From contig NW_026083129.1 in assembly GCF_020184175.1 (NCBI RefSeq), forward strand, positions 41,403 through 105,402: DNA of 64,000 nucleotides, given 5' to 3'. The notes beneath the pieces are model-generated. The model worked only from the letters and a program-made list of their open reading frames with translations. It did no database searches and had not been told where the DNA came from. Position numbers and translations under genes: made by a program. Shown here piece by piece: positions 32,452 to 44,008 of the stretch (position 1 is the stretch's first letter; each line of letters begins with the position of its first letter). The DNA is from Aphis gossypii (lineage: Eukaryota > Arthropoda > Insecta > Hemiptera > Aphididae).

Positions 32452-34462
32452 ATGGCCTATAAATTAATTAAGGTAAATATATGTCTAATTAGCATATTAT
32501 TATATAGGTTTTTGTGTATAATGATGGTGCAAGGACAGTCGCCATACACCATAGAAGAATTTAAAAATGAAACAAGTATATTTTATGAAAACCAAGGTGA
32601 AATCAGAATAATAGGAGCTCATTGGGAGCTCGTAACTTATATACCGTTAAGCGATTATGATTTAAGACATTATCAATTAGAATTAGAAATAAGAAATATG
32701 GACGAGCATTGTAAGGGAAATATGACCGATCGGGAGATGTGCTCAAAATACGATAATGTATTAAAAACAACTTTTAATGAAATATCCGTCCAACGGAAAC
32801 AAATGTATGAATCTATTGGTAGATATTTGTCACCAGGGGAACACACCACCATACGTAGTGCTAGAGTGAAAAGAGGTTAGTAAATATGATAGGTTCGGCA
32901 ATGAAAACCTTATTCGGAGTTGTGATGATGAGGAATGTGCGGAGGAAACTTTACGACACATAGACAAAGTCGAAGGTACCAATGAACGTATGATACATGT
33001 TATAAAAGACCAGACCACTGTAGTCAAATCTTCAATAGTAGGAATAAACAGTGCTTCAACTAAACTAAACCAGTTATATGACGAGTTAAGACAAAAGCAA
33101 CTAAGTTTAGAAACAAACATAAAAGCTTTAATAAACAATACGTATACTTTAGAAACCCTGTTACTGTCAAATAGAATTTTTAGTATATTTACAGCATTAA
33201 TGACACAATACTCTTACGAAACCCAAACTTTAAGTGCCATAATAACCGCGGCTAGGACAGGTGTTTTACACCCAAGCTTAGTAACACCGCGAGAACTTGC
33301 AGCACAACTAGTAGAAGTAAAACTAAACCTACCACTTAACTTGAATTTACCAATGGGAACATTGCCAAGCGAAATACACGAATTTACAAAAATAACTAAA
33401 ATTGCAGTATTTTATAGTGGTGATCAAATAGTATTTCTGATTAAAATACCGTTGATAACGGAAACTCAATTAACTTTATTTAAAATCATACCCATACCAC
33501 ATCCTGTAGACATTGATCGACCGGATAACAAATCACATAGTATTGTATTGAAACCAGAATACCAATATGTAGGAATAACTAAAAATCGTAGACAATTTAC
33601 AACGTTTACTGAAACAGAATTATTACACTGTACCGAGACAGAAACTTTTACTATTTGCCCGGAATTCCAACCAATACAACACGAATCAAAAGAACAACCG
33701 TGTGAAGTTTCATTATTTAAAAATCCAGACCAGTTACCACAAAATTGTGAATCAGGAGTAATCATTATTTCTAAAAATATATACCACAAACTTAAGTATG
33801 CCAACACATGGATATACACAACAAAAAAAGATACATTAACAATTACGTGTCAGGGAATACAAGAACCATATATTGAAAAAATTAAAAATCAAGGGATAAT
33901 TAAATTAAATCAGGAATGTAGAGCTTATGCAGAACACGTAGTGCTAAATCCGACAAGGGAGATCAAAACAAAGTATTTCACAAATTTCATACCTAAAATC
34001 GGAGTAGGGAGTATATCGTATAAGATCAATAACAGTGTCAAGGGCATTAAAATAGAAAAGTATAGACATAAGTTCGACGCACGCAAACTCGATAACATAC
34101 ACGAAATGGCCCACTCACTAGACGATGTAGAAAGAATGATAGACGAGGAAATACTCAGACAGTCCGGAGTGGAAGTACAAAGTAATAACCACTCATTAAT
34201 GATGTATGCAATTATAGCATTGTTAGTATTCTCCATGTTTCTTTTGGCATTCATATACATAAGTTATAAATGCAAACTGACCACTATGAGGGCCATAGGC
34301 CATCGAGCAAGAACTACGGATAACGACATATCGAATAGAGAAAGAGAAGTCATACATATGACGTCATCGGCAAAAGGGAATGGGGTTAAGGAAAAGCTAC
34401 TAGGTGACACACCAGATAGGCTAGCCCTAAGTAATATGCCACCCTTACTAAAAGAACAATAA
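32452..34462 (+). pseudogene. env: Env: baculovirus F-like / errantivirus fusion glycoprotein
   Basis: The first ORF (32452-32880) has a signal peptide (ICLISILLYRFLCIMM), N-glycosylation sites and a furin-type RVKRG near its end. A frame break directly after the cleavage site moves coding to the frame that yields 32990-34462 (490 aa). That part has a coiled-coil, a Cys-rich ectodomain, a pre-membrane LDDVERMIDEEI block and one transmembrane helix (MMYAIIALLVFSMFLLAFIY) with a cytosolic tail. The layout matches F-type fusion proteins captured by insect retroelements. The single break makes this copy unable to give a full product. Confidence 0.85.
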
Positions 34463-34670
34463 AATGTATAAATTAAATATATAGATATTTAGATATAAGA
34501 AATAATATTAATAATATAATATAACTTAAAAGTAAATAATAATATAAGTTATTAACAATCACATAAAAGTATAAGTATGTATTAAATGTATAAAAAAAAT
34601 AAATATGAAAATACAATCACTAATACAAAATGTTTAATTATACAGAAAAGAGACACATAAATTCATAATT

Positions 34671-35330
34671 ATGGACTTCGAGTTCTCAATGGTGAACAAG
34701 ACAAGCATGGTTGTCATCTCCGGAGCTATATCCAATAGCTTAGACCGTTTTAAGATTAGGAAACTGGAGGGACGACCTCTTTTGCTACCACTTAACGAAG
34801 AAGCTCGACCTATGGGTGAGACGGAGCTTCAGGTGGCAATAAGAGAGATAAAAAGAGTGTTCAGAGTAAAAACTGATCTGAGAGATGCTTGTCTGGACCA
34901 AATGAAGCAGAGTTTGAATTCGACGAAAAATAATTAACACGAGGATATATTGACAGTTATATACGTAGAGGTAATAAGAGAATGTGATAGTAGTATGGAA
35001 CGGACATTCGGACAAAAATATTTTAAAAAGATTAGATTTAGACCATTATCCTATGTTAAACATAACGTGCTACGATAAGTATTTTAATAAAAATTTCTAT
35101 ATTCAGTTTGAAAAATTAGGCAATAAAGAAATAATTTTCGAATAGATATCGGTACATATAATAAAACAGGAAGGCTACTTAATTTAGTAGAGACCCATGA
35201 TATAATATGTAAAAAGAAACACCATACTACGTATGCGCATGATCCGAGAATGGATGTCAAGTATACTAAATGTATATTTGATTATGTGATACGGAAACAG
35301 CGATATGAAAATCTAATAAAACATTTCTAA
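34671..35330 (+). pseudogene. Accessory ORF 4: candidate DEDDh 3'-5' exonuclease
   Basis: Three frames in series. The first (34671-34937) opens MDFEFSMVN with Asp-x-Glu (Exo I candidate). The second reads VIVVWNGHSDKNIL (Exo II candidate, Asp after a WNG turn) near 34990-35040. The third, after a break near 35145, ends with HDPRMDVKYTKC (His-x4-Asp, Exo III candidate) near 35240-35280 and stops at 35330. The order and spacing resemble DEDDh nucleases. The assignment is by motif alone. Copy A carries the same first exonic part at its window edge. Confidence 0.5.
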
Positions 35331-35483
35331 AAAAAAAATATATAAACAATAACAATAAAAGTAGTAATAAAACAAAAACAACGGTTACATTAATAATCGA
35401 AATACGAACGTAAAATTTCTTTTTCAGAAATTCATAATTCTATAAATTACAAATCAACTCTACGAAATAAATAATAACCAATA

Positions 35484-35788
35484 ATGGATAGAATGGAGCA
35501 ATTAGCTTCGGCAATATCGTTAACATAGAAACGCAATTTCATATTAATCCAACACAGGGAGAATGGCATAATTACACAGCTTGTTTTGATTTTCATATAG
35601 TTACCGCTAATGAAAATATACTCGTACCTTACGAGGATGAAACTATATTGGAAATGATTGAGGCAGCCAAAAGATTTTTGTATGATATGGCGTTAGACAG
35701 AGAATTTGGTGAACCATACTGTTATGAATTAAACTATTACCTCGAAATAATACAGAATCCACGAGATACATTGAATTACAGTAGATAA
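35484..35788 (+). pseudogene. Accessory ORF 5, small acidic protein, unknown
   Basis: ATG at 35484 opens MDRMEQLASAIS. A 1-nt change near 35518 shifts to a frame that then stays open for about 90 codons to TAA at 35788. The protein is acidic and Tyr-rich (FDFHIVTANENI, REFGEPYCYELNYYL). No family is recognised. It is the last coding sequence before the 3' LTR. Confidence 0.5.
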
Positions 35789-36700
35789 ATGTATGTCTAG
35801 AATGAATTGATCAGGTAAAACGAAGTGGTTGGGGCTGTACGAAACACCTGTCGACATAACATTTGACATATGATCGATGGGGTGGATTCTATGGCATCCC
35901 CAATGAGTAAAGAGTGATCAAGTAAACGTATTAATCAATTAGGGTTGTTGTCAATGTGGACGACGTACTTCAAATGATTAGTATGTCATTCCATGGGCAG
36001 CGAATCTTGATTGAGTAAATAAAATAAAAAAAAACATACAAACTGGAATGATAATAAATATATATATACACTTAGATTTAAGAAAACATACTGTACGAAT
36101 AAGTTACTATTGGGATATGGAAATAAATTTGAATTGTGGGGAACTTTATAGATTTTGTACTACTAAAATATTATAATAAGTAAAAAAAAATATTATTTGT
36201 ATTAATTAATTTACCATATAAGAAACTATTGTAATCAACACATTATACTAACCACATATTTTATTGGAATTATCAAATCAATTATAATCACTATATTGTA
36301 CTATTTACTAACACTATATTTTATTGTAATCACAATTATAAATTATAAGAAAACTAACCAACATATTTAAAACATAGAATTGTATAACCAAATATTTAAT
36401 CTAACCATATAATCATTAATTATATATAATCAAAATATTTAATCAAACTATTAACCATTTGTAAGTGTAATCAATCCATATTTAATCAAAACTATATATA
36501 CAACATATACATCATATATTCATATTATATAACGAAAATACTTTAAATGTAAAAGCATACAGAGAATTGTAATGTATGTCTTATATCAATGACTTGTAAT
36601 CGATATTGTAAACACTATAACATTGTAATAATTTGTAACTTAACTATTTTGTACTGAACTTTGAAAGATTTCTGTCTTTGAGACATAAACCTTTTTTTTC
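35789..36700 (+). other. 3' noncoding region of copy B
   Basis: About 0.9 kb, AT-rich after 36050, with no ORF. Repeated short text of the form aatcaaaatatttaatc... and ttttattg..aatca is visible at 36200-36480. Ends in the polypurine tract. Confidence 0.6.
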
Positions 36701-36709
36701 GTGGGGAGG
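36701..36709 (+). promoter_or_regulatory. Polypurine tract
   Basis: GTGGGGAGG directly before the 3' LTR, the expected plus-strand primer site. Confidence 0.8.
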
Positions 36710-37394
36710 TGCAACGTGCTCTGATACTCATATTAAATGTAATATATAAATTACCATAGCCAACAATACTCTAACCATGGGGGCATAAAGGATATCCTTA
36801 TAGTTATGTTAGGGTGAGCAACCAGGCAAGCAATGATTGGGTGTGGTTGACTAGGACCGGATCTAATAAACAAAAGTAGGAAACAATCAAAAGTATCATC
36901 GCCCGAGTGCTTCTTATCCGCTGGGAGATAATAATATATAACTACTATCCGGTGACATATTATGGATACGCAATTGCCACCCGGTAGAGTATATTAGTTG
37001 CGGAATCACTCACCCGATAGAATATTATAGTCATATAATTGACGCACGCTATCGGCCGGATGACGCAAAGCGTGGGCAGAAGCGGATGCAGGTGCAGATG
37101 ACCATCAGGGATCTGAAGGTACCGCGGGAGTCCCTGGACGATTAATAAGGGGGCCCAGATTAGGCACAATTCAGACGTGATCCACCAGAGTTAGCGCAAG
37201 CACCTTCACGTCACCCAGTTTAATATTTTATGTCTCCTGGACTTAGAATATTTTTCACAAGTTTTATTAAATTAATTAATTGGACTTAGAATAATTTTAA
37301 ATAAAAAACACTTAGAATAATTTCGAGAGTTCAATTATTTCACAAAACCTTTCCAAATCGACATCATTCAACTGATTGTACGTGGCACGTTACA
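36710..37394 (+). repeat. 3' LTR of copy B
   Basis: 685 bp, TG...CA ends, followed by target duplication tgcg. Differences from the 5' LTR include substitutions and 1-nt indels. Confidence 0.96.
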
Positions 37395-37395
37395 T

Positions 37396-37500
37396 GCGTA
37401 AGAAAGGTAATTTCGTTAAAAGGCCTCGGACATTTTGGTAGAAAATATTTAAGATAAAAAATCTACTGAATTGTTATTAGAATGATTAAACTTTGAAATT
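37396..37500 (-). pseudogene. LINE 1 ORF2 N-terminus, severed
   Basis: Minus-strand reading gives FYQNVRGLLTKLPFLR, the conserved opening of the APE-type endonuclease (N-x-R-G-L-x-T-K). It ends at the target duplication of copy B, and the sequel begins at 27095. It shows where B landed, about 25 codons into the endonuclease. Confidence 0.8.
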
Positions 37501-37572
37501 ATAGTCGGAATACCTTTAAGATATTTAATAATCAATTCAGGTTCGCCTTTTGATTTACGAGATTCAAGTTCT

Positions 37573-38229
37573 TCACGTAACGATTTCATGTAATTTCTCT
37601 GTTGTATAGTACGATCGGAGCTGATACCAATTTTTGGAAGGCGGTTGTAGAGTTGATAATTTTTTCTTTGATTTTAAAATATCAAATACCTCAGCAGGAG
37701 AACCAAATACGGCTTTAATTGGGCGAGAATAGTTTTGTCTGAATTTACCCAGACGTATTAATTTAATAGGCTTGACCACGTTATCGCTGCTCATAATAGA
37801 GTTGATAACGTCATTAACCTGATTAAAGTCGTGCGTAATTTTATCAGCGATAACACTTGAAGTAGATTCCGGAACATTATACAATATTAAATTAGAAGCC
37901 CTTATATTACGTTCGTTGATTTCATTTATTATGAACTCCTCCGTACGAGATGGATTTTTGCCTGACGATTTTTTAAGTTCACTAACCTCGGCTAAAAGAC
38001 GGTTTATCAACAGCTTCAGTTCTGGAATTTCACGTAGACCATTATTGCAAGCGTCACAGAAATATTTTAAATTCCTGTTTTTGAGTGTTAAGCATTTGAG
38101 CTCACTTGCCGTAAGGCCCGAACACTTATTGTGAACAACAGCATTGCAACCATCGCAATTAACTTGAGGATCAAATTCAGCAAACATTATATCGCATTTA
38201 CTGCAATTTTTACTAATTGATACCGACAT
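37573..38229 (-). pseudogene. LINE 1 ORF1, PHD-finger protein, frameshifted
   Basis: The ORF has 218 residues. An N-terminal Cys/His cluster (CSKCDIMFAEFDPQVNCDGC to CDAC) has PHD-like spacing, followed by a Leu-rich helix and an RRM-like RNA-binding region (NLILYNVPES...IKLIRLGKF). A 1-nt change near 37655 shifts the frame. The true continuation reads ...SSDRTIQQRNYMKSLREEL down to about 37500. ORF1 proteins of this LINE class bind the element RNA. Confidence 0.8.
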
Positions 38230-38514
38230 TATTATGTAGGGAGTAAGTTACTTACTAATAAAGTATTAAATAAAATGCGTACTAGGTATCTAAGATAAAA
38301 ACAAAATTATAGATAAGAAAGGTAGAACATCAGAACACAACCTCAACGTACGACTGCACAGACACAACTGATATGAACAAGATATGAACATAATATGGTA
38401 GAAGACAGGTATGTTTCAATAGTTTATTACATTTCATTTAAATATTTATCAATTTATACTATATTTTAATTTAATAATTTGTTTATTAATTCCATTTTCT
38501 TCTTTATCAATTAA

Positions 38515-39002
38515 GAGGACGTCATACCCGCATGTGTTGTCTGCATCCTACACACATACAAAATAACAAATTTTTGTTCAACAGTTTTGATAGTGTATTG
38601 TTAGTTTTATTTTAATTTTTAGGTGCATTAATAGCAAATCTGGTTAAAGAGAAACCACGTCCCTCGGGCACAAATTAATACATTTTTATTATTTTTAAAG
38701 AGTTGTTTTCATTTGTGGGGGCACACCACCATATATTGGCCACTGGGTACCTGAAGGTCTTAATCCGGGCTTGGTTATGACTTATGAATTTATAAAATAT
38801 TACTATTTAAAAATGACTATAAATTGTATAAGAATTAAAATATTGTAATAAAACCTACTAGAAAACACATATTATGTTCTTACCAAAAAGTATGATGATA
38901 GATCAATTCTCTCTAATATCAAAACTGCTATCGAAACTAGTAAATGAAAATTTTCTATGTTGTATGTCTGTAAGACGGGGATAACATAATGGGTATGTCC
39001 TC
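38515..39002. mobile_element. Foldback element, TTAA-flanked, GAGGAC termini
   Basis: Starts GAGGACGTCATACCC after TTAA (38511-38514) and ends in the inverted GTCCTC before TTAA (39003-39006). The arms (about 130 bp, with ttttgatag...ttttgatatt and agaacat blocks) are imperfect inverted repeats. No ORF. It belongs with the similar element at 63603. TTAA targets are used by piggyBac and Sola3 types; which applies is not settled. Confidence 0.75.
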
Positions 39003-39409
39003 TTAATATTTTATTAATAGCTATTCAAAATTCCTAGCATCCTTTCATAATTAGTGTTCCTATTTATTTCATACCTATATTATTGTGTAATACAAGTATA
39101 ATTACTGGAGTGTCTTACAATAGATTCATAGACTTGCTTAGACAAATTTTTTCAGTTGAAAAATGTTCAATATTCTATGACCTTGACAGTGTTATAAATG
39201 ATCTCACTAAAAAAAAAAAAGAATCTATGGAAAAACAAAATATGGTCCTTTTCTATAAAATATACAATAGCAAATTTCATTGTACTTATTCACATACAAG
39301 TATATATATACATATTATTCAAATAGTAGGCAATTAAATTCTACCTGTGGGCACGTCTATGATTAGTCCTTTCTTTATTTAAAATAATTCCTTCCTATCT
39401 TTTTCAATC
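39003..39409 (+). other. Noncoding stretch before Harbinger remnant
   Basis: An 84-codon frame at 39083-39337 is Lys/Ser-rich and matches nothing I know. I otherwise see nothing here. Confidence 0.3.
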
Positions 39410-39860
39410 TTGCTAACAGCTGATTTGGATCAAAACAATTCAAAACTGAGTATTTTGCACGGATCCACACCTAAAACTTCCAGTTCCACTTCCACTTCCT
39501 TACCTTCTAACACTCCTCAACACATTAGGCATGCAGAATCCTCATCAACCTTATCATTCGATAACAAACAAACAAGTAATACAGGCAATAAGAAAATTTA
39601 TGAAGGCCTTGCTGTTCTAAATGATAAACGACTAGAAAAAAACAGAGAAAACGTCGAAATTTGAGGACGAAATGCATAAAATTAAGCTTCTTAAAGCAAA
39701 AACAGAATTTGAAACTTGCCAATTAGAACACAACCTTATGGTAAAAAGATTTAAATATGAGCCAGAAAAGATGGAAAGTGATGTTCGTCAAAATAAAATA
39801 AAAGAAGACATTTTATTACTAGAATTAAAACATAAAAAAAAAATGTGGGAAATAGAATAA
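39410..39860 (+). pseudogene. Harbinger accessory (Myb/SANT-like) C-terminal remnant
   Basis: Two frames: a Ser/Thr-rich linker (39410-39664) and, after a 1-nt break, a Glu/Lys helix ending KKKMWEIE (39672-39860). This linker-plus-helix layout is that of the second protein of PIF/Harbinger elements, which carries the transposase into the nucleus and to DNA. The Myb-like domain itself is not visible. It is convergent with the transposase at 40153-42654, as usual for the superfamily. Confidence 0.5.
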
Positions 39861-40152
39861 CTATCCCTAGCTATTATTATTATTATTTTTAGCTTAACTA
39901 TTTTAGACTTTATTATAGACATTATAAATGTATGGACTTCACTACTAATTATTAATCGATTAAATATAGTTTTTAATATTCTTTATTCTTACATTTGTTA
40001 AAACTTAAAATTAAATCAAATCTTAAAATTGTATTCTATATGTATAATACACTTTTCTTTCTTATTAACATTATTACTTACATATTTATTTTTTATTTAA
40101 TTAATTGTGCTAAATAAATTGTAAAATATTTTTTTTTAAATATTTTTTTCAA

Positions 40153-42654
40153 TTAAGAAAAAACTGAATTAATTAATTGTGATCTGACTAAATTTCCAGT
40201 TTGTCTTATAGGATTTGCGTTCAATTCATGTAAGAACTCCGGTCTAATTGGCTCTTCATTATGTGGCATTTCATCTCGCTGTTGTAATAAGATATTATAT
40301 AATACAGCGGTGGCAACAATAGTCTTCATATATGTACTTAGTTTGGTGCGTATTCCAACAACTAAAACAGGAAATCTTCTTTTCTAAACTCCAAAGACCC
40401 TTTCAACAACATTTCTTGTACTAATATGTTCTCTGTATAAATATAAAATACAATTTTACTTGCATCATCCTATTTGTATACTTAATTTTTGCATTTATTC
40501 AAATTAAAATTGTTGGAATTTAAACATATTTAAATACATTTGAATACCATATTACTTGAAATTGTTTGTACCAATTAAGAATAACACAAACTTATATTTT
40601 TCAAATAGGAACCCCTTTTTACTACCTTGCTTTTAGTAATAACTAATAAGTTACATTTTACTAACACATGACGTACACATAAGTAATATTATAATGTAGT
40701 GCCTACCTAATACTAAAAGTTGGCTTTACAAGTACCTAACATATACAAGTGGCCTATTGACCTTGTAATTGTAACATTTATGGTTTGAATAGCAACAATG
40801 TTCAAAATTTGAATAAATATTTTATTAAAGAGAAAATTGGAGTTTAAGAAATCACCCAGTACGTTTGTAATTAGTAGTTTTCTTTAGTAAGTATAAGTAT
40901 TGATTTAGTTGTTTATTTACTTGATAATTTTCTTCTGCTGGTGTTCTCGTGTTTAATAGTGGAGTCATTAAATAATTTCGACATGGATAACCACCATCCC
41001 CTATCATAAAAACATTATTCCCATATTCATGGTTTTCAAACTTTGCTCTGACTAAATAATTGTCGAAAATTGTACTGTCATGAACAGATCCTGGCCATCT
41101 ATAATATATAATTATTAATTATACTATCTGGTCTATTGGTACAGTATAATAATTTATGTTTACCGAGAAACAATATTCATAATTTCCATATTGCTATTGC
41201 ATATAATCTGAACATTGAAAGAAAAATACCCTTTTCTATTACGAAACCGTTCACCAATAGCACTATTAGGAGACTGTATTCGTATATGAGTGCAGTCTAT
41301 AGCACCAATAACACGTGGGAAATTTCTTATTTTATAAAACCCTATGGAAACTATACTTTTTTCATGTGCGTTCTGAGACATGTTAATAAACTGAAGGCAA
41401 AGAAGAGCAATAGCAGTTGAAACTCTTTTAATAGTTCTACATACAGTAGATTTATTAACTCTGATATGATCACCAATAACTGCTTGAAATTAAAATTGTA
41501 TAACTAATATATTTGTATTTATTGCTTTAAAATTTATTTATCCAAGGCGCAAATAGGGGGGTAAGGCTAAGACCTTAAACTTAGCCGTAGCTTCACCCCC
41601 CTCTCAAATCCAAGAAATAATCCAGGACAAGTATATATTATACATATATACATATTGTACATTTTCTCTAGTCCTCCATCCCGAAGAATAAAATTGGAAT
41701 TGCGCCTAATGTATTTATTTTATAGTGAAACTTTAATTTTTATGTTTATTACATTGTAATTTAATATATTATATAAGTTTTAATTGAAATGTTCCAGTAG
41801 CATAATAACGAAGAGTTATTAAAACTTGTACTTCTGGAGATAGTGCAACATTTCTTTTTGTTCCATGTTTAACATATTCAACAATAAGATGCATTAAAAC
41901 ACCAAAACTTTCTTTTGAAAGCCTATTAATTAAAATATAGTATTAGTTTATATAGATGTAATTGCATGTATAATAAATGTAGAGATTTCCTATTCTTATA
42001 ATAAGTGTAATAAACAAACATTGATGTATGTTAGACGTAACCAAACATACACTAATGTATTTATGTTTGGCGTCAATAGGCTCAGTCTGCAATCTGATCA
42101 AGGGGCCCTTATGTTATACTAAAAATTGTTAGCTCCGCTTTTTACTTGTTAATTTTTGTATTTATTGAGAGGACGACAAACCCACACATGTGTTGTCTTT
42201 GTTTTATTAACATGCCTATATCATAACAAATTTGCATTCGGCAAAACATAATTTGTAACGTTATCTTTAATATTATAGTAAATTTACCTATTATCAAATT
42301 TAAAGATAAGAATATTATCTAGAAAATGACAAGGTACTTCACTTTTTATATAGAACTAAAATTTTTTGGACCTAAGCAAATTCATTCACTAAGTAATTTT
42401 GAATTATTTATAAGTCGTAAAAAATATTTGTATAATAGTACCATTAATTTATAAAATTCAAATCATAAGTGGTCTATTAAAAATAATATCTGAACATTTA
42501 CCTACCTAAAACGGCATTTAAAATCGAGGTCATCAAACTCTTCGAGAGGATTTATTCTATCTCGGAAAATCCTTGGCCTTGGTAGATAAAATAACATATC
42601 CAAGAAAAATTCATCATCGGAATCCGATGTACTTCTTGCTGAACTAACTGACAT
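40153..42654 (-). pseudogene. PIF/Harbinger transposase (HARBI1-like), five exons
   Basis: Exons on the minus strand: 42654-42506, 41922-41784, about 41483-41164, 41098-40921 and 40432-40153. The DDE core is present: Asp in GAIDCTHIRI, Asp in SVHDSTIFDN and Glu in VVERVFGV. Donors GTAGGT (exon 1), GTAAAC (exon 3) and GTAAAT (exon 4) are canonical. Two lesions: exon 2 ends CAA|TTAAAA, where a GT donor is expected, and exon 5 has a TAG straight after ERVFGV, where homologues usually have Trp. Otherwise the coding sequence reads well. Confidence 0.85.
42169..42320 (+). repeat. Single end of a GAGGAC-family element
   Basis: GAGGACGACAAACCC then catgtgttgtct, preceded by TTGA, inside the first intron of the Harbinger transposase gene. 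It resembles the left ends at 38515 and 63603. The inverted partner was not found. Confidence 0.5.
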
Positions 42655-43038
42655 TGATAAACGATTTATTATTATATACTACTAAAAAATTACTATAGAT
42701 GGATAATATATGTAGGTATATAATATGCAAATTGTAATAACTAGTATAACTCGTAGAGCATATAAAACGTAGGCATATAATCTGTCCTGAAATTTGAGAA
42801 AATAGGTATATAATTGTGCGATAAACACATAGGCTATAGACTTATAATTTACAAGTCTATTTTATCAATATAAACCGTTGCTTAAATATTTAGTGAGCCG
42901 AAATCTGATCACTAATTTAATGATCTGGCAACCTCTCGTTTAAGGAACCAATAAGTTTAATGAACGTTTAATGATCCATTAAATAATTTATTCATTCAAT
43001 AGCGCGCTATTGGTTCATTAAATGTTTAATGAACGTTT
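42655..43038. other. Intergenic stretch with palindrome and repeated TTTAATGAACG
   Basis: TTAATGAACGTTTAATGA recurs in altered form near 42959 and 43025, around a perfect 16-bp palindrome CAATAGCGCGCTATTG at 42997-43012. This looks like a MITE or a transposon end. No gene. Confidence 0.4.
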
Positions 43039-43703
43039 ATGCAACCCAGCATAAGTATAACAAATATGTATTTCACTAGAATTGACAAAAAATTAGATGT
43101 AATTATAAATTTCATAAAAAAAAATCCTGGCTCAAATATTCAAACTGCAACTTGTAGTGTAGACACTACATTTTTGAACAATTTCCCAATGAATAGCTTA
43201 GAATCTTTGATCCATATGGATGAGCAATTAAAAAATCATGACATGATGAAAAAAATGGTAAATATATGTATAATAAATTCATAAATCTAGTAGATGTTTA
43301 TAAATAATGTCATAGGTATTTAATTTTTTTTTTATTGTATGTACAATAGTATGTGTTGTGTTTCAGAACAATTTAATTTATTCTATTGGTGGCTCTGATT
43401 GTAAACATTTTGTAAAGAGAGCACTTATAAAGTTGTTTACAAATAAATTAGCTACCCTTTGCTCTTGGACAGGTCAAAAAAATAACTGCCGATTAGTTGA
43501 TCATCAAATAATTAAATCTTTGAAAAGTATAATTTTAATTCACTTCTTATATAATTTAAATTAGATTTAATACATTATTTTGTTCATTGTTTCTTAGCAA
43601 TTTCACATAAGCTGTATATAAACGATGAAAACACATTTGAAATTTGTATTAAAGAGTGGTTTAGACATGCAGCTCAACGCTTAAAGAAAGAATTAATTAA
43701 CTC
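43039..43703 (+). pseudogene. DUF4806-like ORF of a DNA transposon
   Basis: Exon-like pieces: 43039-43284 (N-terminal, start uncertain), 43366-43520 with the DUF4806 signature IGGSDCKHFVKRALIKLFTN and SWTGQKNNC, and 43597-43703 with EWFRHAAQRLKKELINS ending at a CAG|GTATTT donor. The domain is common in insect transposon-linked genes; its job is unknown. It lies directly upstream of and parallel to the tnp2-like transposase, so both probably belong to one element. Confidence 0.6.
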
Positions 43704-44008
43704 AGGTATTTTTATTGCATACTATTTGTGTAGTATTTCTCAACCATTATAGTTATAAATTAATAATTCTGCTGATTGAGATATAAACAAATTGTTTGTA
43801 TTAATATTAAACAATTATCACATTTAAACAATAAATTGTATAATAATACTTTAATATGATAATTATACTTTTTTCTTCCTGAATCGAATAACTTATATAG
43901 GTATCATAATATTATATTAAACTATAGTATCTAACTTTTTTTATCATAGATAATACCTCGCAAGAAACGAAAAAAAATTGAGGAAATTTCGCTTCGGAAT
44001 TTTAAAGT

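Larger units (their letters stand above)
27096..37394 (+). mobile_element. LTR retroelement copy B with env, internally deleted
   Basis: Two 685-bp LTRs (27096-27780, 36710-37394) differ at about ten sites, roughly 1.5%. Flanks are tgcg at 27092-27095 and tgcg at 37395-37398. The interior jumps from leader to RNase H at about 28080, so gag, protease and RT are missing. Then come integrase, accessory ORFs 1-3, an F-like env, an exonuclease-like ORF and a last ORF. Many 1-nt indels break the genes. Confidence 0.95.
24686..38400 (-). mobile_element. LINE 1 (CR1/Jockey-like), split by LTR element B
   Basis: On the minus strand: 5' UTR (to about 38400), ORF1 with a PHD finger, a short gap, then ORF2 beginning at about 37500. 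At 37394/27096 the ORF2 N-terminus is interrupted by copy B, and ORF2 continues from 27095 to 24686. With the insert and one 4-bp duplication discounted, the ORF2 frame is continuous across the junction. The 3' end is missing: the RT thumb region stops at 24686 and no 3' UTR or tail repeat is seen. Confidence 0.9.

Noticed and set aside
40153..42654. Host HARBI1 orthologue
   Set aside because: It has a stop and a lost donor, and is convergent with a second-protein remnant, so an element is more likely.
42880..43036. Terminal inverted repeats of the Harbinger or tnp2 element
   Set aside because: The repeated TTTAATGAACG words are mostly in the same orientation and do not pair as arms; left as a possible MITE.
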